This document shows positions 1 to 9,032 of a stretch of DNA of 64,000 nt, piece by piece (position 1 is the stretch's first letter; each line of letters starts with the position of its first letter). Origin of the DNA: Anaerolineae bacterium. GTDB taxonomy: Bacteria; Chloroflexota; Anaerolineae; Aggregatilineales; Phototrophicaceae. The notes beneath the pieces were generated by a model. The model did no database searches. It had not been told where the DNA came from and saw nothing but the letters and a program-made list of their open reading frames with translations. The stretch covers positions 62,001-126,000 of the forward strand of contig JADLAY010000069.1 of NCBI GenBank assembly GCA_020849765.1, given 5' to 3'. A program made the translations under genes and the position numbers.

Positions 1-542
1 TCTATCGCGATGCCACGGCGGACGACGCGACAGCCATCGCGCGCATCCAGGTGGATACCTGGTGGACGACCTACCGCGGTATCATGCCCGATGCGGTGCT
101 TGAGCGCCTATCCTACGAACGCAGCGAGGCGAACTGGCGCACGGGCCTGGAGAACCCGCAGAGCAGATCATTCGTCAAACTCGCATGTGACGAGAATGAC
201 ACTGTGCTCGGTTTTGCAGCGGCTGGCCCGGAGCGCGAAGGCAGCCACGGATTCGATGGCGAAATCTACGCCATCTACGTGCTGCAATCGGCGCAGCGCG
301 GCGGCCTCGGCGTGGGGCTGGTGACTGCGGCGGCCATCAAGCTGCTGGCACGCGGCATCGACAACATGATCATCTGGGTGCTGCGCGACAATCCCCTCGG
401 GCGCGGCTTCTACGAGCGTATCGGTGGCGAACAGGTGACCGAACGCGAGATCTCGATTGGCGGCGTCATGATGCCGGAGATTGGCTATGGCTGGCGTGAT
501 CTGGCAGGGTCACTGAAACGGGACTTTGGGCGCCTGGACTGA
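1..542 (+). CDS. GNAT family N-acetyltransferase (5' end outside the window)
   Basis: The reading frame is open from base 3, and the residues before the GTG at 51 (YRDATADDATAIARIQ) fit the N-terminus of GNAT proteins. The true start therefore lies upstream of the window and GTG 51 is internal. The family transfers an acetyl group from acetyl-CoA to an amine. Visible support is the beta-strand and loop FDGEIYAIYVLQSAQRGGLG, which resembles the acetyl-CoA pyrophosphate-binding motif (R/Q-x-x-G-x-G/A), followed by a helix and the typical late motif NPLGRGFYERIGG. The substrate cannot be deduced. Its last 77 bases overlap the 3' end of the convergent asparagine synthase gene. Confidence 0.85.
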   Translation, partial: YRDATADDATAIARIQVDTWWTTYRGIMPDAVLERLSYERSEANWRTGLENPQSRSFVKLACDENDTVLGFAAAGPEREGSHGFDGEIYAIYVLQSAQRGGLGVGLVTAAAIKLLARGIDNMIIWVLRDNPLGRGFYERIGGEQVTEREISIGGVMMPEIGYGWRDLAGSLKRDFGRLD

Positions 543-2490
543 CATCCAGGAAGTGCTTCGCCCACAGTTCGAGCAGCAGCAGCCGGAAGACGACCTCCTC
601 GTGCTTTTCGTGCCCGGCGAAGTGGGCATGCAGCAGCTTGTCCAACGCCTCAACCCGAAATAGGGAGCGGATGTATGCGCCGGGGTCGAGCAGCACCCCG
701 GCGATGCGCGGCTGCAGATCGTGATCGAACCAGTGGCGTATCGGTGTCCCGAACGGCTGCTTGGGCCGTTCGAGCGCGAAGTCCGGCAGGTAGGGTCGCA
801 TCGCCTCGCGCAGGACGTACTTGTTCGAGCGCATGCGCAGTTCGGGCGGCACACGCGCGGCGAACGCCAGTAGATCCGGATCGAAGAAGGGCACGCGCGC
901 CTCGAGCGAGTGCGCCATCGTGACCTTGTCGCAGTTGAGCAGCGCGTTGCCATGCAGCCAGGTGTTGATGACCAGCGCCTGCGCCGTGTTGGCATCCAGC
1001 GACTGGCGGCTGTAGCGGAGGATTTCGGCAAAGGCCGCTTCTTTGTGGCGCGCGTCTTCCCACGCCGCGCGCAGGTCGTCGCCATACAGGCGCGCCCGCA
1101 GCGCGTCGCTCATGATCATGCCATCGAAGGCCATCATGCGCCGGATGCCCTCGCCTTCCGGCAGCAGCGCCTGGCGGAAGCGCGGCAGATAGGTCGGCAG
1201 CGCGCCGACGTAACGATAGCGCTTGAAGGTCGGGTAGAACGTCTCCAGCGCGCCGAACGGCGTCGCCAGCCACTCCAGCCATTGCAGCTTGTCATGCGTC
1301 GTCAGCAGCCAGGGGATGTTGCGATGATGCGGATAGCCGCCGAACAGCTCGTCACCACCCAGACCGGTCAAGACGACTTTGACGTGCCTGGCCGTATCTT
1401 CCGCCAGCAGCATGAGCGAGATGGCCGACGAATTGGCGTTCGGCTCGTCATGCGCATAGGCGTAGCGGTCGAGCGCTGCCCACCAGTCCTCGGCGTCGAT
1501 CACGCGGGCGTGATGCTGCGCGCCGAAGTGCTCGGCGATGCGCCCCGCCTGTGCCAGCTCGTTATCCGGCGTGTCGGCGCTGTAGCCGACTGTGTAAGTG
1601 TTGACCTGTGTCCCGGCCTCGCGGCTCATCAGGGCCAGCACTGCCGCCGAGTCGATGCCGCCGCTCAGGAACAGGCCGAGCGGGACGTCACTGCGCAGGT
1701 GCAGCCGCACGGATTCGGCCACCAGCTTGCGCGCAGTCTCGATCACCTCGGCTTCGCCGAGGGACTCCGCTGCGCTATGGCCCCCGTTGGTCATGGGCCG
1801 TTCCGGGTCGAAGTTATCGCCAAAGCGCCAGTATTCGACCGTTCGGCTGCTGCCATTTTCGGCCACGAACGCATGGCCAGGCATCAGCCGCCGCACACCG
1901 GCGAACAGCGTTTCCGGGCCGATCATATAGCCGAAGCTCATGTAGGTGTCGAGTGCTGCCATGTGCAATTCCGGCTGCAGGATGCCGGTCGCGGCGAACG
2001 CCTTGATCTCGCTCGCGAAATAGAGCAGCCCATCGCGCTCGTAGAGATAGATCGGCTTGATGCCGATGTGATCGACTGCCAGCAGCAGCCGCTCGCGGGT
2101 GCTATCCCAGAGCGCGAACGCATACATGCCGCGCAAATGCCGGAACAGATCGAGGCCGTATTCTTCGTAGAGATGGAGCAGCGTTTCGCCATCACCGTCC
2201 GTGCGCAGTTGATGGCCCTTGTCGGCGAGCATCTGGCGCAGTTCGCGGTAGTTGTAGATTTCGCCGTTGAAGACGAGCGCGAGCGATTTGTCTTCGTTGT
2301 AGAGGGGTTGATCGCTGCCTGCGACGTCGATGATGCTCAACCGGCGCATGCCCAGCGCGGCGTTGGGCGCGTCGTAGAAGCCGTCACCATCCGGGCCGCG
2401 ATGCTGGATGGCGGCGCACATGGCGCGCACCAGCCGGGGTTCGACCCGCTTGTGTCCACTGATGTCGACGACGCCGGCAATCCCACACAT
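466..2490 (-). CDS. asnB: Asparagine synthase (glutamine-hydrolysing)
   Basis: Makes asparagine from aspartate, ATP and glutamine in the cytosol. The protein (674 aa) begins MCGIAG, so Cys2 is the class II glutamine amidotransferase nucleophile once Met1 is removed. The N-terminal amidase domain covers about residues 2-200. The synthetase domain carries the ATP-pyrophosphatase loop LSGGIDSAA near residue 275. The start has a GAGGT site 4 bases upstream. The gene lies 33 bases after the monooxygenase-like gene on the same strand, so the two may be cotranscribed. Family members usually end near the ELWAKHFLD segment; here about 25 more residues are read from DNA antisense to the GNAT gene. Homologues of this length also work in exopolysaccharide or glycan clusters, so a biosynthetic role other than free asparagine is possible. 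Confidence 0.93.
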   Translation of the reverse strand: MCGIAGVVDISGHKRVEPRLVRAMCAAIQHRGPDGDGFYDAPNAALGMRRLSIIDVAGSDQPLYNEDKSLALVFNGEIYNYRELRQMLADKGHQLRTDGDGETLLHLYEEYGLDLFRHLRGMYAFALWDSTRERLLLAVDHIGIKPIYLYERDGLLYFASEIKAFAATGILQPELHMAALDTYMSFGYMIGPETLFAGVRRLMPGHAFVAENGSSRTVEYWRFGDNFDPERPMTNGGHSAAESLGEAEVIETARKLVAESVRLHLRSDVPLGLFLSGGIDSAAVLALMSREAGTQVNTYTVGYSADTPDNELAQAGRIAEHFGAQHHARVIDAEDWWAALDRYAYAHDEPNANSSAISLMLLAEDTARHVKVVLTGLGGDELFGGYPHHRNIPWLLTTHDKLQWLEWLATPFGALETFYPTFKRYRYVGALPTYLPRFRQALLPEGEGIRRMMAFDGMIMSDALRARLYGDDLRAAWEDARHKEAAFAEILRYSRQSLDANTAQALVINTWLHGNALLNCDKVTMAHSLEARVPFFDPDLLAFAARVPPELRMRSNKYVLREAMRPYLPDFALERPKQPFGTPIRHWFDHDLQPRIAGVLLDPGAYIRSLFRVEALDKLLHAHFAGHEKHEEVVFRLLLLELWAKHFLDVSPGAQSPVSVTLPDHASHSQSPAS

Positions 2491-2523
2491 AGCAACCTCA
2501 CGAACTTTCGGGCGAGCAGTCTC

Positions 2524-2850
2524 TCACAAAACGGATTTGGACGTCCACTCGACTTCGCTGGGGAATACCGGCGTCAGCAAAACGCGCGTGTATTCATCCG
2601 CATAGGCCGCGACCGCGCTGCGCCAGGCTTTGATGTGGTCGGTCTGGCGGTGGGCTTCGACCGCTTCTTCGGAGCGGTAGATCTCGAACACGACCAGTTC
2701 CGTCGGGCTCTCCTGGCGGCGATAAACCTCGAAGCGCAGGTTGCCCGTCTCTTTGACCGTTTCACGCGCGTCCAGCAGCGCCACTTCCATGAATTCGTCC
2801 AGCTTGTCAGGTTTTACTTTAACGTGAATCTGAAACATCACTATAGCCAT
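2524..2850 (-). CDS. Antibiotic biosynthesis monooxygenase (ABM) family protein
   Basis: A 108-residue dimeric alpha-beta barrel protein of the ABM/YgiN type. The start MAIVMFQIHV is preferred because AGGAG lies 7 bases before it; a longer frame exists upstream but adds a non-family N-terminus. Features of the family are the first strand FQIHVKVKPDKLDEF, the core LRFEVYRRQESPTELVVFEI and the His near residue 78 in EAHRQTDHIKAW. Relatives oxidise quinols or aromatic compounds without a cofactor, and many have no known substrate. The gene is the first of a likely two-gene unit with the asparagine synthase gene. The link between the two functions is not obvious. Confidence 0.8.
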   Translation of the reverse strand: MAIVMFQIHVKVKPDKLDEFMEVALLDARETVKETGNLRFEVYRRQESPTELVVFEIYRSEEAVEAHRQTDHIKAWRSAVAAYADEYTRVLLTPVFPSEVEWTSKSVL

Positions 2851-2874
2851 TTTGGATCTCCTGGGCACAGGGTG

Positions 2875-2911
2875 AAGAAAAAAGGGCATGTCGCCTGAAT
2901 ACGACATGCCC
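2875..2911 (-). terminator. Intrinsic terminator downstream of clpC
   Basis: A perfect 10-bp inverted repeat (GGGCATGTCG at 2884-2893 and its complement at 2902-2911) encloses an 8-base loop. Read on the minus strand the stem is followed by six T residues (complement of 2878-2883), which is a standard Rho-independent terminator. It lies 39 bases beyond the clpC stop and just before the ABM gene, so it separates the two transcripts. Confidence 0.85.
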
Positions 2912-2949
2912 CAGTGTGCGCGTAATACGCCTGAGTGAGCGGCGGGCGG

Positions 2950-5484
2950 TTAGACCCCCGGCGCTGCCATCTCTGCGCCTTCGTCTTCTTCCTCGACGGC
3001 GCTCAAGACGATCGCGTCCTTGTCGGCGTCGACGTGGACGATACTCGCCAGCTTGAACTTGCCGGACAGGATACCGTCGCTGAGGGCGTCCTCGATCTCG
3101 TTCTGGATCAGGCGGCGGAGTGGCCGTGCGCCGTATTCCGGATCATAGCCCTTATCCGCCAGCCAGCCGCGCGCGGCGTCGGTCACGTCGAGCGTGATGG
3201 CGTGTTCGATCAGCCGTTCGCGCACCTTGTTCAGTTCAAGGTCGACAATCGCCTTGATCTCGTCGCGTGTCAGCGAGCGGAAGAACACGGTGGCGTCGAT
3301 GCGGTTGAGGAATTCCGGGCGGAACGTGCGGCGCAGTTGCTCCGTCACGTGCTTCTTCATGTCGTCATAGCCCTGCTTCTCGTCGCGCGCAGCATCCTGC
3401 GGCAGACTGAAGCCCAGCGTGGCACCGCGCTTGATCGCGTCCGCGCCGACGTTGCTGGTCATGACGATGATGGCATTGCGGAAATCGACCCGGCGACCGC
3501 GCGCATCTGTCAATGTGCCCTCTTCCATGATCTGGAGGAGCATATTGAACATGTCGGGATGCGCCTTTTCGATCTCATCAAAGACCACGATGCTGTACGG
3601 GCGGCGGCGGATCGCTTCGGTCAGTTGACCGGCGTCCTCGTAGCCCACATAGCCGGGCGGTGCACCGACCAGCCGCGCGACCGAATGCTGCTGCATGAAT
3701 TCGCTCATGTCGAGCTGGATCAGCGCGTCTTCGCTGCCAAACAGGAACTCCGCCAGCGATTTGGTCAGTTCGGTCTTGCCGACGCCGGTCGGGCCGAGGA
3801 ACATGAACGAACCGATAGGACGCTTGGGATCTTTCAGACCGGCACGCGCGCGGCGAACGGCCTTGCTGATCGCTTCGATGGCTTCGTTCTGGCCGACGAT
3901 CCGGTTATGGAGCGCGCTTTCCATCTGCATCAGGCGTTCGCTTTCTTCGCCCGCCATCCGCATCACGGGGATGCCCGTCCACATCGCGACGACTTCCGCG
4001 ATGTCTTCACCGATCAGCCGCGGCTGCCCGGTTTCCTGATTCCAGTTGGCCTTGAACGTGAGCAGCGTTTCTTCGAGACCCTCGCGCTGCATCTGCAGGC
4101 GCGACAGTTCGTCTTCGGCGTCGCTGTTCTCTTCCGGCTCGGCGTCGATCTGCTCGATCTCGTCGTTGATGCGGATCAGTTCCTGCTCCGCACGCCGCAC
4201 CTGGGCCGCTTCCGGGCTCTTGTACATGCGTAGACGCGCAGCGGCCTCGTCGATCAGGTCGATGGCCTTGTCCGGCAGGAAGCGATCCGGCACGTAACGC
4301 GCCGAAAGGTTGGCCGCCATTTCGATGGCTTCGTCGGTGATTTCGACGTTGTGATGATCCTGATAGGGCACCTTGATGCCTTGCAGGATTTCCACGGTCT
4401 CCTCGATGGTCGGCTCGGAAACCAGGATCTGCTGGAAGCGGCGTTCGAGTGCCGCATCGCTTTCGATATGCTTGCGGTATTCATCGAGCGTGGTTGCGCC
4501 GATGCACTGCAATTCGCCACGAGCCAAGGCAGGCTTGAGAATGTTGGCCGCGTCGACACTGCTCCCGGCAGAACCAGCGCCAACCAGCATGTGCACTTCG
4601 TCGATAAAGAGGATGCTATCTGAGGACTTGAGTTCCTCGATCACTCGCTTGAGGCGTTCTTCGAATTGGCCACGATACATCGTGCCTGCGACCAGGGAGC
4701 CCACGTCGAGCTGAAGGACGCGCTTGTGCAGCAGCGGCTTCGGCGTTTCGCCGTTGACGATGCGCTGCGCCAGGCCCTCGACAATGGCGGTCTTACCGAC
4801 GCCCGGCTCACCGATGAGGGCCGGGTTGTTCTTGCGCCGCCGGCTGAGCACCTGGATGACGCGTTCGATCTCGGTCTCGCGTCCGACCACGGGATCGAGC
4901 TTGCCTTCCATCGCCATTTGAGTCAGATCGGTTGCCAGTTGGTCCACAAGAGGAGTCTTCCCATCGCTCGGTTTACGACCGGTGCGTGATTCCGGCGTGC
5001 GACGCGGCTCTGGTTCGCTGGGTTCCGGCTTTTGCACCGGGTTTTCCTGCAAGACACGGCGTGTCTGCCGACGCACCTCTTCCGGGCTGATGCCCAGGCG
5101 TTTCAAAATGTCGATCGCGACGCCTTCCGGCAGGCGCACCAGGCCGAGCAACAAATGCTCTGTGCCAATGTAGTGATGCCCCATGCGGCGCGCTTCGTCG
5201 ACCGCTAATTCCAATACACGTTTTGTCCCAGGGGAAAGTTCGGGCGTGATCGTCGACACGCGAGTTGTCGCCCGCGTCATCCGTTCCACCAGTTCTTCGA
5301 CCCGGTGCTGATCAAGGCCCAATTCACGCAGCACGCGCCCGGCGACACCGCCTTCTTCGCGGATCAGCCCCAAAAGCAAATGCTCTGTGCCGATGTAGTT
5401 GTGCTGGAAGCGCTCGGCTTCTTCCTGCGCTAGGCTCAGCACACGTCGTGCTCGCTGCGTGAACCGTTCCATCTTGTTTGCCAC
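2950..5484 (-). CDS. clpC: ATP-dependent Clp protease ATP-binding subunit ClpC
   Basis: Hsp100 unfoldase (844 aa) that feeds proteins to ClpP and helps in protein quality control. Two Clp-N repeats occupy about residues 1-145. The first AAA+ module has Walker [14 protein letters not shown] near residue 224 and Walker [10 protein letters not shown] middle coiled segment rich in Glu follows. The second AAA+ module has [13 protein letters not shown] near residue 563 and [12 protein letters not shown]. The length matches ClpC rather than ClpB, which has a longer middle domain. Translation starts at a GTG with GGAGG 9 bases upstream. A minus-strand promoter candidate lies at 5603-5631. I saw no clear CtsR or CIRCE operator. 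A strong terminator follows the gene. Confidence 0.96.
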   Translation of the reverse strand: MANKMERFTQRARRVLSLAQEEAERFQHNYIGTEHLLLGLIREEGGVAGRVLRELGLDQHRVEELVERMTRATTRVSTITPELSPGTKRVLELAVDEARRMGHHYIGTEHLLLGLVRLPEGVAIDILKRLGISPEEVRRQTRRVLQENPVQKPEPSEPEPRRTPESRTGRKPSDGKTPLVDQLATDLTQMAMEGKLDPVVGRETEIERVIQVLSRRRKNNPALIGEPGVGKTAIVEGLAQRIVNGETPKPLLHKRVLQLDVGSLVAGTMYRGQFEERLKRVIEELKSSDSILFIDEVHMLVGAGSAGSSVDAANILKPALARGELQCIGATTLDEYRKHIESDAALERRFQQILVSEPTIEETVEILQGIKVPYQDHHNVEITDEAIEMAANLSARYVPDRFLPDKAIDLIDEAAARLRMYKSPEAAQVRRAEQELIRINDEIEQIDAEPEENSDAEDELSRLQMQREGLEETLLTFKANWNQETGQPRLIGEDIAEVVAMWTGIPVMRMAGEESERLMQMESALHNRIVGQNEAIEAISKAVRRARAGLKDPKRPIGSFMFLGPTGVGKTELTKSLAEFLFGSEDALIQLDMSEFMQQHSVARLVGAPPGYVGYEDAGQLTEAIRRRPYSIVVFDEIEKAHPDMFNMLLQIMEEGTLTDARGRRVDFRNAIIVMTSNVGADAIKRGATLGFSLPQDAARDEKQGYDDMKKHVTEQLRRTFRPEFLNRIDATVFFRSLTRDEIKAIVDLELNKVRERLIEHAITLDVTDAARGWLADKGYDPEYGARPLRRLIQNEIEDALSDGILSGKFKLASIVHVDADKDAIVLSAVEEEDEGAEMAAPGV

Positions 5485-5602
5485 GGTTCTAGTCCTCCAT
5501 CGCCAGTGAATGAAAATACTGCTGGCTAGACGCTATCCTGACGAAATGATTCGGCACATGAGAGCCTGCCAAATTGTACCACACCGAAATCCCAGCCCTG
5601 TA

Positions 5603-5631
5603 ACTATACCAATGTTCAGGATCTATGTCTG
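5603..5631 (-). promoter_or_regulatory. Candidate sigma-70-type promoter for clpC
   Basis: On the minus strand a CAGACA -35 element and a TATAGT -10 element are separated by 17 bases, about 110 bases before the clpC GTG. The -10 box matches consensus at five of six positions; the -35 box is weaker. The assignment is inference from spacing and position. Confidence 0.4.
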
Positions 5632-5804
5632 GGATAATTTGGGTTATTTTAGTTTAGCCCTAAAGCATTACAATGGGCTATAAATTGTTCGTTAGAAGAC
5701 AAGTAATTGTCGATTACGTTTTGAGGTTATTGAAAGATCGTGAGGACTGTTTGAGACGCAGTCTGTACAAGGGAAACGCATTCAAGCATTCATGCGCAAG
5801 ATGA

Positions 5805-5835
5805 GGGCAAGTGTCATGGACCAAACCACTTGCCC
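5805..5835 (-). terminator. Inverted repeat after rpsA, possible terminator
   Basis: GGGCAAGTG at 5805-5813 pairs perfectly with CACTTGCCC at 5827-5835, with a 13-base loop. It starts 41 bases beyond the rpsA stop on the minus strand. There is no T-run after the stem in that direction, so it may be a weak terminator or an RNA-stabilising hairpin. Confidence 0.4.
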
Positions 5836-5876
5836 CCAACAGCTTCTTTGAGGATGTCACAGCGAGCGGTCACCGC

Positions 5877-7412
5877 TCAACTGTTGTCGCCCTCGGCATT
5901 ACCCCAATCGCGTTCCATATCGCGGTCGAGGTATTCCGCCGAGTTCACCTTCTTCAGGCTCAGGCCGAGACGGCGCTCTTTGACGTCGATCTTGACGACA
6001 CGCAGCGTCAGCTTGTCGCCTTCCTGGACGACCTCGCGCGGCGTGTTGACCCGGCGCTCGGATAGCTCGGAGATGTGCACCAGACCTTCGATTTCCGGCA
6101 CGTCGACCAATTGGACGAACGCCCCGAACTTGGTCAACTTCGTGACCGTGCCCTGGACGAGCTGACCGATTTCGTAGTCAATCGCGATCGTGTCCCACGG
6201 ATCGGGACTCTGGCGCTTCATGCTCAGGCCGATGCGCTTCTGATCGCGGTCGATGCTGATGACTTCGACGGCGACTTCCTGGCCGACTTTGAGCACTTCG
6301 CGCGGGTGCGTGATGTGCTGCCACGTCACTTCCGTGAGATGCACCAGCCCTTCAGCGCCGCCGACATCGACGAATGCGCCGAAATCTTCGAGGCTGACGA
6401 CGCGCCCGGTGCGGACTTCGCCGACGGTCAGTTCGTTGACGAGCGCTTCTTTGCGCTTCTCGCGCGCTTCCCGCGCCGCCATCCGCTCGGACAGGATCAG
6501 GCGGTTGCGGCCACGATCCACTTCCATGACCTTAACCGTGATCGCTTCATTGACCATGCTGCTCCAGCGCTGTTCCGGCGTTTCGTCATCGCCGCCACGC
6601 CGCCGCTCTGGGCTGAGCTGGCTCTGCGGGACGAAGCCGCGCACGCGCCCGAAACGCACGATCAGGCCGCCCTTGTTGTAACCGGCGACGCGCGTCTCGT
6701 AGGGCGCCTGTGACTGGCGGAACTCTTCAGCGTGCTGCCAATCCATTTCTTCGACGGCACGGTTGATCGAGACGACCGCATTGCCACTCGGGTCGCGCGG
6801 GTTGACGACGAAGACCGTGATTGATTCGCCTGGTTTGAGCGCTTCAAGGGCCTGGCGGGTCATCTTCTCCAGCTCATGGCTGGTGATAATGCCCTGGACG
6901 TCCTTGCCCAAATCGACCGTGACTTGCAGGGGCGAGGTGGATGTGATCGTCGCCTCGACCAGATCGCCACGTTTGAACGGCGGCGCCTCCACTTCTGCAG
7001 CTGCCGGTTCGCTGGCTGCCTCCGCGGGTGCTTCTGGCTCGGCGGCTGCGGCCTCGGTGGGTGTCTCTGCCTCAGCGGTCGCCTCCGCTGGTGCCGCCTC
7101 GCTGGCGACAGGTTCGGCAGAGGTTGTGCCAGCGGCCTCGGCTGGCGCTTCACCCTCAGGAATTGCGTCTGTCTCGGCTGTAGTTTCCGCTTCTTGTGCG
7201 GCTTCAGCCGATTGTTCTGTCTCGCCCTCATCTTCAAGAACAGGCAGTTCAACCGTATCTGCCGTCGAGACTGGCGTGGACTCTTCGACGTCCGGTGTAG
7301 CTTCTGTATTGGTCATCATATCGTCTTCTGACGACTCCAAAGATGAATTTGGCGACTCAACCGAATTTTCAATCTCTCCGGTCTTGTTCAGCCCCGAATT
7401 ATCCAAGTCCAT
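5877..7412 (-). CDS. rpsA: 30S ribosomal protein S1 / S1-domain RNA-binding protein with long acidic N-terminus
   Basis: RNA-binding protein (511 aa) of the S1 family, which brings mRNA to the 30S subunit. Four S1 domains are visible at about residues 146-218, 233-305, 328-397 and 413-485; the last two carry the classic GAFVDVGGAEGLVHLTEV and GAFVQL...EGLVHISEL cores. Residues 1-145 are a low-complexity Glu/Ala/Pro/Thr-rich acidic tail with no folded domain, longer than the N-terminus of typical S1. Translation starts at an ATG with GGGGAG 9 bases upstream, 41 bases below a strong promoter (7453-7481). It could be a general S1-domain protein, but four domains and the strong promoter favour ribosomal S1. 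Confidence 0.88.
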   Translation of the reverse strand: MDLDNSGLNKTGEIENSVESPNSSLESSEDDMMTNTEATPDVEESTPVSTADTVELPVLEDEGETEQSAEAAQEAETTAETDAIPEGEAPAEAAGTTSAEPVASEAAPAEATAEAETPTEAAAAEPEAPAEAASEPAAAEVEAPPFKRGDLVEATITSTSPLQVTVDLGKDVQGIITSHELEKMTRQALEALKPGESITVFVVNPRDPSGNAVVSINRAVEEMDWQHAEEFRQSQAPYETRVAGYNKGGLIVRFGRVRGFVPQSQLSPERRRGGDDETPEQRWSSMVNEAITVKVMEVDRGRNRLILSERMAAREAREKRKEALVNELTVGEVRTGRVVSLEDFGAFVDVGGAEGLVHLTEVTWQHITHPREVLKVGQEVAVEVISIDRDQKRIGLSMKRQSPDPWDTIAIDYEIGQLVQGTVTKLTKFGAFVQLVDVPEIEGLVHISELSERRVNTPREVVQEGDKLTLRVVKIDVKERRLGLSLKKVNSAEYLDRDMERDWGNAEGDNS

Positions 7413-7452
7413 GCGAAAAAACTCCCCAAAGAAGGGTGATCATGAGAGAGCG

Positions 7453-7481
7453 ATTATAACGTGCGGAAAATCACCTTGCAA
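7453..7481 (-). promoter_or_regulatory. Strong promoter for rpsA
   Basis: On the minus strand TTGCAA and a perfect TATAAT are separated by 17 bases, 41 bases before the rpsA ATG. This is the best sigma-70-type promoter in the window and suits a highly expressed ribosomal gene. Confidence 0.75.
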
Positions 7482-7514
7482 AGAATGGCTGTAATATAAC
7501 ATTGCCATAATAAA

Positions 7515-7557
7515 AACCTCCGATAATGGCTACGCCTATGGGGTTATGAAGGAGGTT
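7515..7557 (-). terminator. Hairpin with T-run, no gene feeding it
   Basis: AACCTCC at 7515-7521 pairs with GGAGGTT at 7551-7557 around a 29-base loop. Read on the minus strand, GGAGGTT is followed by TTTTATTA, as in a terminator. No minus-strand gene lies to the right, so it may insulate rpsA from antisense transcription or end a short unannotated RNA. Confidence 0.35.
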
Positions 7558-7579
7558 CGAAGCCGGAAATGACCCCAGC

Positions 7580-7608
7580 TTGCCCGATTCTGGGCGCGCT
7601 CGTAAACT
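7580..7608 (+). promoter_or_regulatory. Candidate promoter for the MFS transporter gene
   Basis: TTGCCC and TAAACT are separated by 17 bases and lie about 50 bases before the ATG at 7660. Each box matches consensus at four of six positions, so support is modest. Confidence 0.3.
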
Positions 7609-7659
7609 TGTGCGTGTCGGTTTGCCATCTGCGTTCATACAGAGCCATCAATACGGCGC

Positions 7660-8916
7660 ATGCTGGCGCCAAAACTGGAGTTCCGATCTCCTTTGAACGC
7701 CTTTCGCGTACACCTTGTGCGCACCTCCCTTCTCAATTTCGCCCAGTCGCTCGTCTTCACCACCTGGATGATCTATCAGGCGCAGATTCTGGGACTGGAT
7801 GCTTTGCAACTGGTGCTGATCGGCACGATGATGGAGATCAGCATCCTGCTGTTTGAAATCCCGACCGGCGTGGTCGCGGACGTCATCAGTCGCCGCCTAT
7901 CGGTCATTATCGGAACGCTGCTCATGGGCGTCGGGTTCCTCGTCATGGGGCTGGCGTCGTCGTTCGAGATGGCGCTCGTCTCGCAGCTCTTCTGGGGCAT
8001 CGGCTACACCTTCACCAGCGGCGCCTACGATGCCTGGCTGGTCGACGAAGTCGGGCAGGAGCAGGCGGGCAATGCCTTCATGCGTGGCAGCCAGACGGCG
8101 CGCATCTCCGGGCTGCTGGGAATCATCGCCAGCACATTGTTGGCGACGCTGCGCCTGGATCTGCCTCTGCTTATCGGCGGCGGCATCCACCTGCTGCACG
8201 GCCTGCTTCTGATGGTCATCATGCCGGAGCGAGGCTTCACGCCGACGCCGAAAGCCGAGCGCACGACCTGGCGCGTTTACTTCGGCACGTTTGCGGAGGG
8301 GCTCAAGGTCGTCAGGAGTCGACCGGCACTGATCAACATTGTCGGCGTCGGCTTCTTCTACGGTCTGTTCAGCGAGGCATGGGATCGCCTGTGGCAGATC
8401 CACCTGACGGACACCATCGGGCTCCCGGCGGCGCTGCCACCGCAAACCTGGATTGGCCTGCTGTTCGCGCTTGATGCTATATTGGGGGCGGCGGCAGTCG
8501 AAGCACTGCGTCGGCGGCTCGATACGGCCAACAGCCGCCAGATGACCGCCAGCTTGCTCGTATCGACGGCGGTCATGGTCAGCGGATTGGTCGTCTTTGC
8601 CATTGCCGGGAACCTGGCGGTCGCCATCGCTGCTTTCTTCGCTTTCATGATCGCCCGCGGGCTGGTCGAACCTATCTTCGCGACCTGGACGAACCAGCAC
8701 ATTGATAGCCGGGTGCGCGCGACCGTGCTCTCGATGCAGAGCCAGGTAGATGCCATCGGCCAGATTGCAGGTGGCCCGCCTTTGGGCGCCATCGGCCAGC
8801 GTTCTTTGCGTCTATCCTTGATCGCGAGCGCTATCGCTCTATCCCCGGCATTGGCGCTGCTGGCGCGCGTCTGGCGTCGCAGCACACCACGCATTGACGC
8901 TCGTCCCGCCGTCTGA
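7660..8916 (+). CDS. MFS transporter
   Basis: Integral inner-membrane protein (418 aa) of the major facilitator superfamily. About 12 hydrophobic segments are visible. The loop between the second and third segments carries the family signature GVVADVISRRLSV (form G-x-x-x-D-x-x-x-R-R). After about residue 190 a central polar stretch (PERGFTPTPKAERTTWR) separates the two six-helix halves. The substrate is unknown; drug and metabolite exporters share this architecture. The ATG at 7660 lacks a strong ribosome-binding site, so the exact start is uncertain. The next gene begins about 115 bases later and has its own ribosome-binding site. Confidence 0.88.
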   Translation: MLAPKLEFRSPLNAFRVHLVRTSLLNFAQSLVFTTWMIYQAQILGLDALQLVLIGTMMEISILLFEIPTGVVADVISRRLSVIIGTLLMGVGFLVMGLASSFEMALVSQLFWGIGYTFTSGAYDAWLVDEVGQEQAGNAFMRGSQTARISGLLGIIASTLLATLRLDLPLLIGGGIHLLHGLLLMVIMPERGFTPTPKAERTTWRVYFGTFAEGLKVVRSRPALINIVGVGFFYGLFSEAWDRLWQIHLTDTIGLPAALPPQTWIGLLFALDAILGAAAVEALRRRLDTANSRQMTASLLVSTAVMVSGLVVFAIAGNLAVAIAAFFAFMIARGLVEPIFATWTNQHIDSRVRATVLSMQSQVDAIGQIAGGPPLGAIGQRSLRLSLIASAIALSPALALLARVWRRSTPRIDARPAV

Positions 8917-9032
8917 GCTACCAGCGCATCTGTGAGTTGATCGCAACTCGCCACAACGCGCTGCGTAGATCATCTTATATCCACAAGCCTGAGCTTGAGT
9001 CACAGGGGAACATGCTCCCTCAGGAGGAAGCT

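Larger units (their letters stand above)
5485..5876. other. Intergenic region between rpsA and clpC
   Basis: This 392-base AT-richer stretch separates two minus-strand genes. It holds a clpC promoter candidate (5603-5631) and a 9-bp inverted repeat close to the rpsA stop (5805-5835). I found no convincing ORF, tRNA or riboswitch in it. The segment 5640-5740 is unusually AT-rich for this genome but shows no recognisable motif. Confidence 0.6.

Noticed and set aside
910-2898. Long plus-strand ORF opposite asnB
   Set aside because: Low-complexity Arg/Gln/Ala-rich translation typical of the reverse frame of a GC-rich gene; no family features.
2935-4233. Long plus-strand ORF opposite clpC
   Set aside because: Entirely antisense to a clear ClpC gene and without recognisable domains.
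5485-5876. CIRCE or CtsR heat-shock operator upstream of clpC
   Set aside because: No TTAGCACTC-type inverted repeat or CtsR heptad repeat could be found in the spacer.
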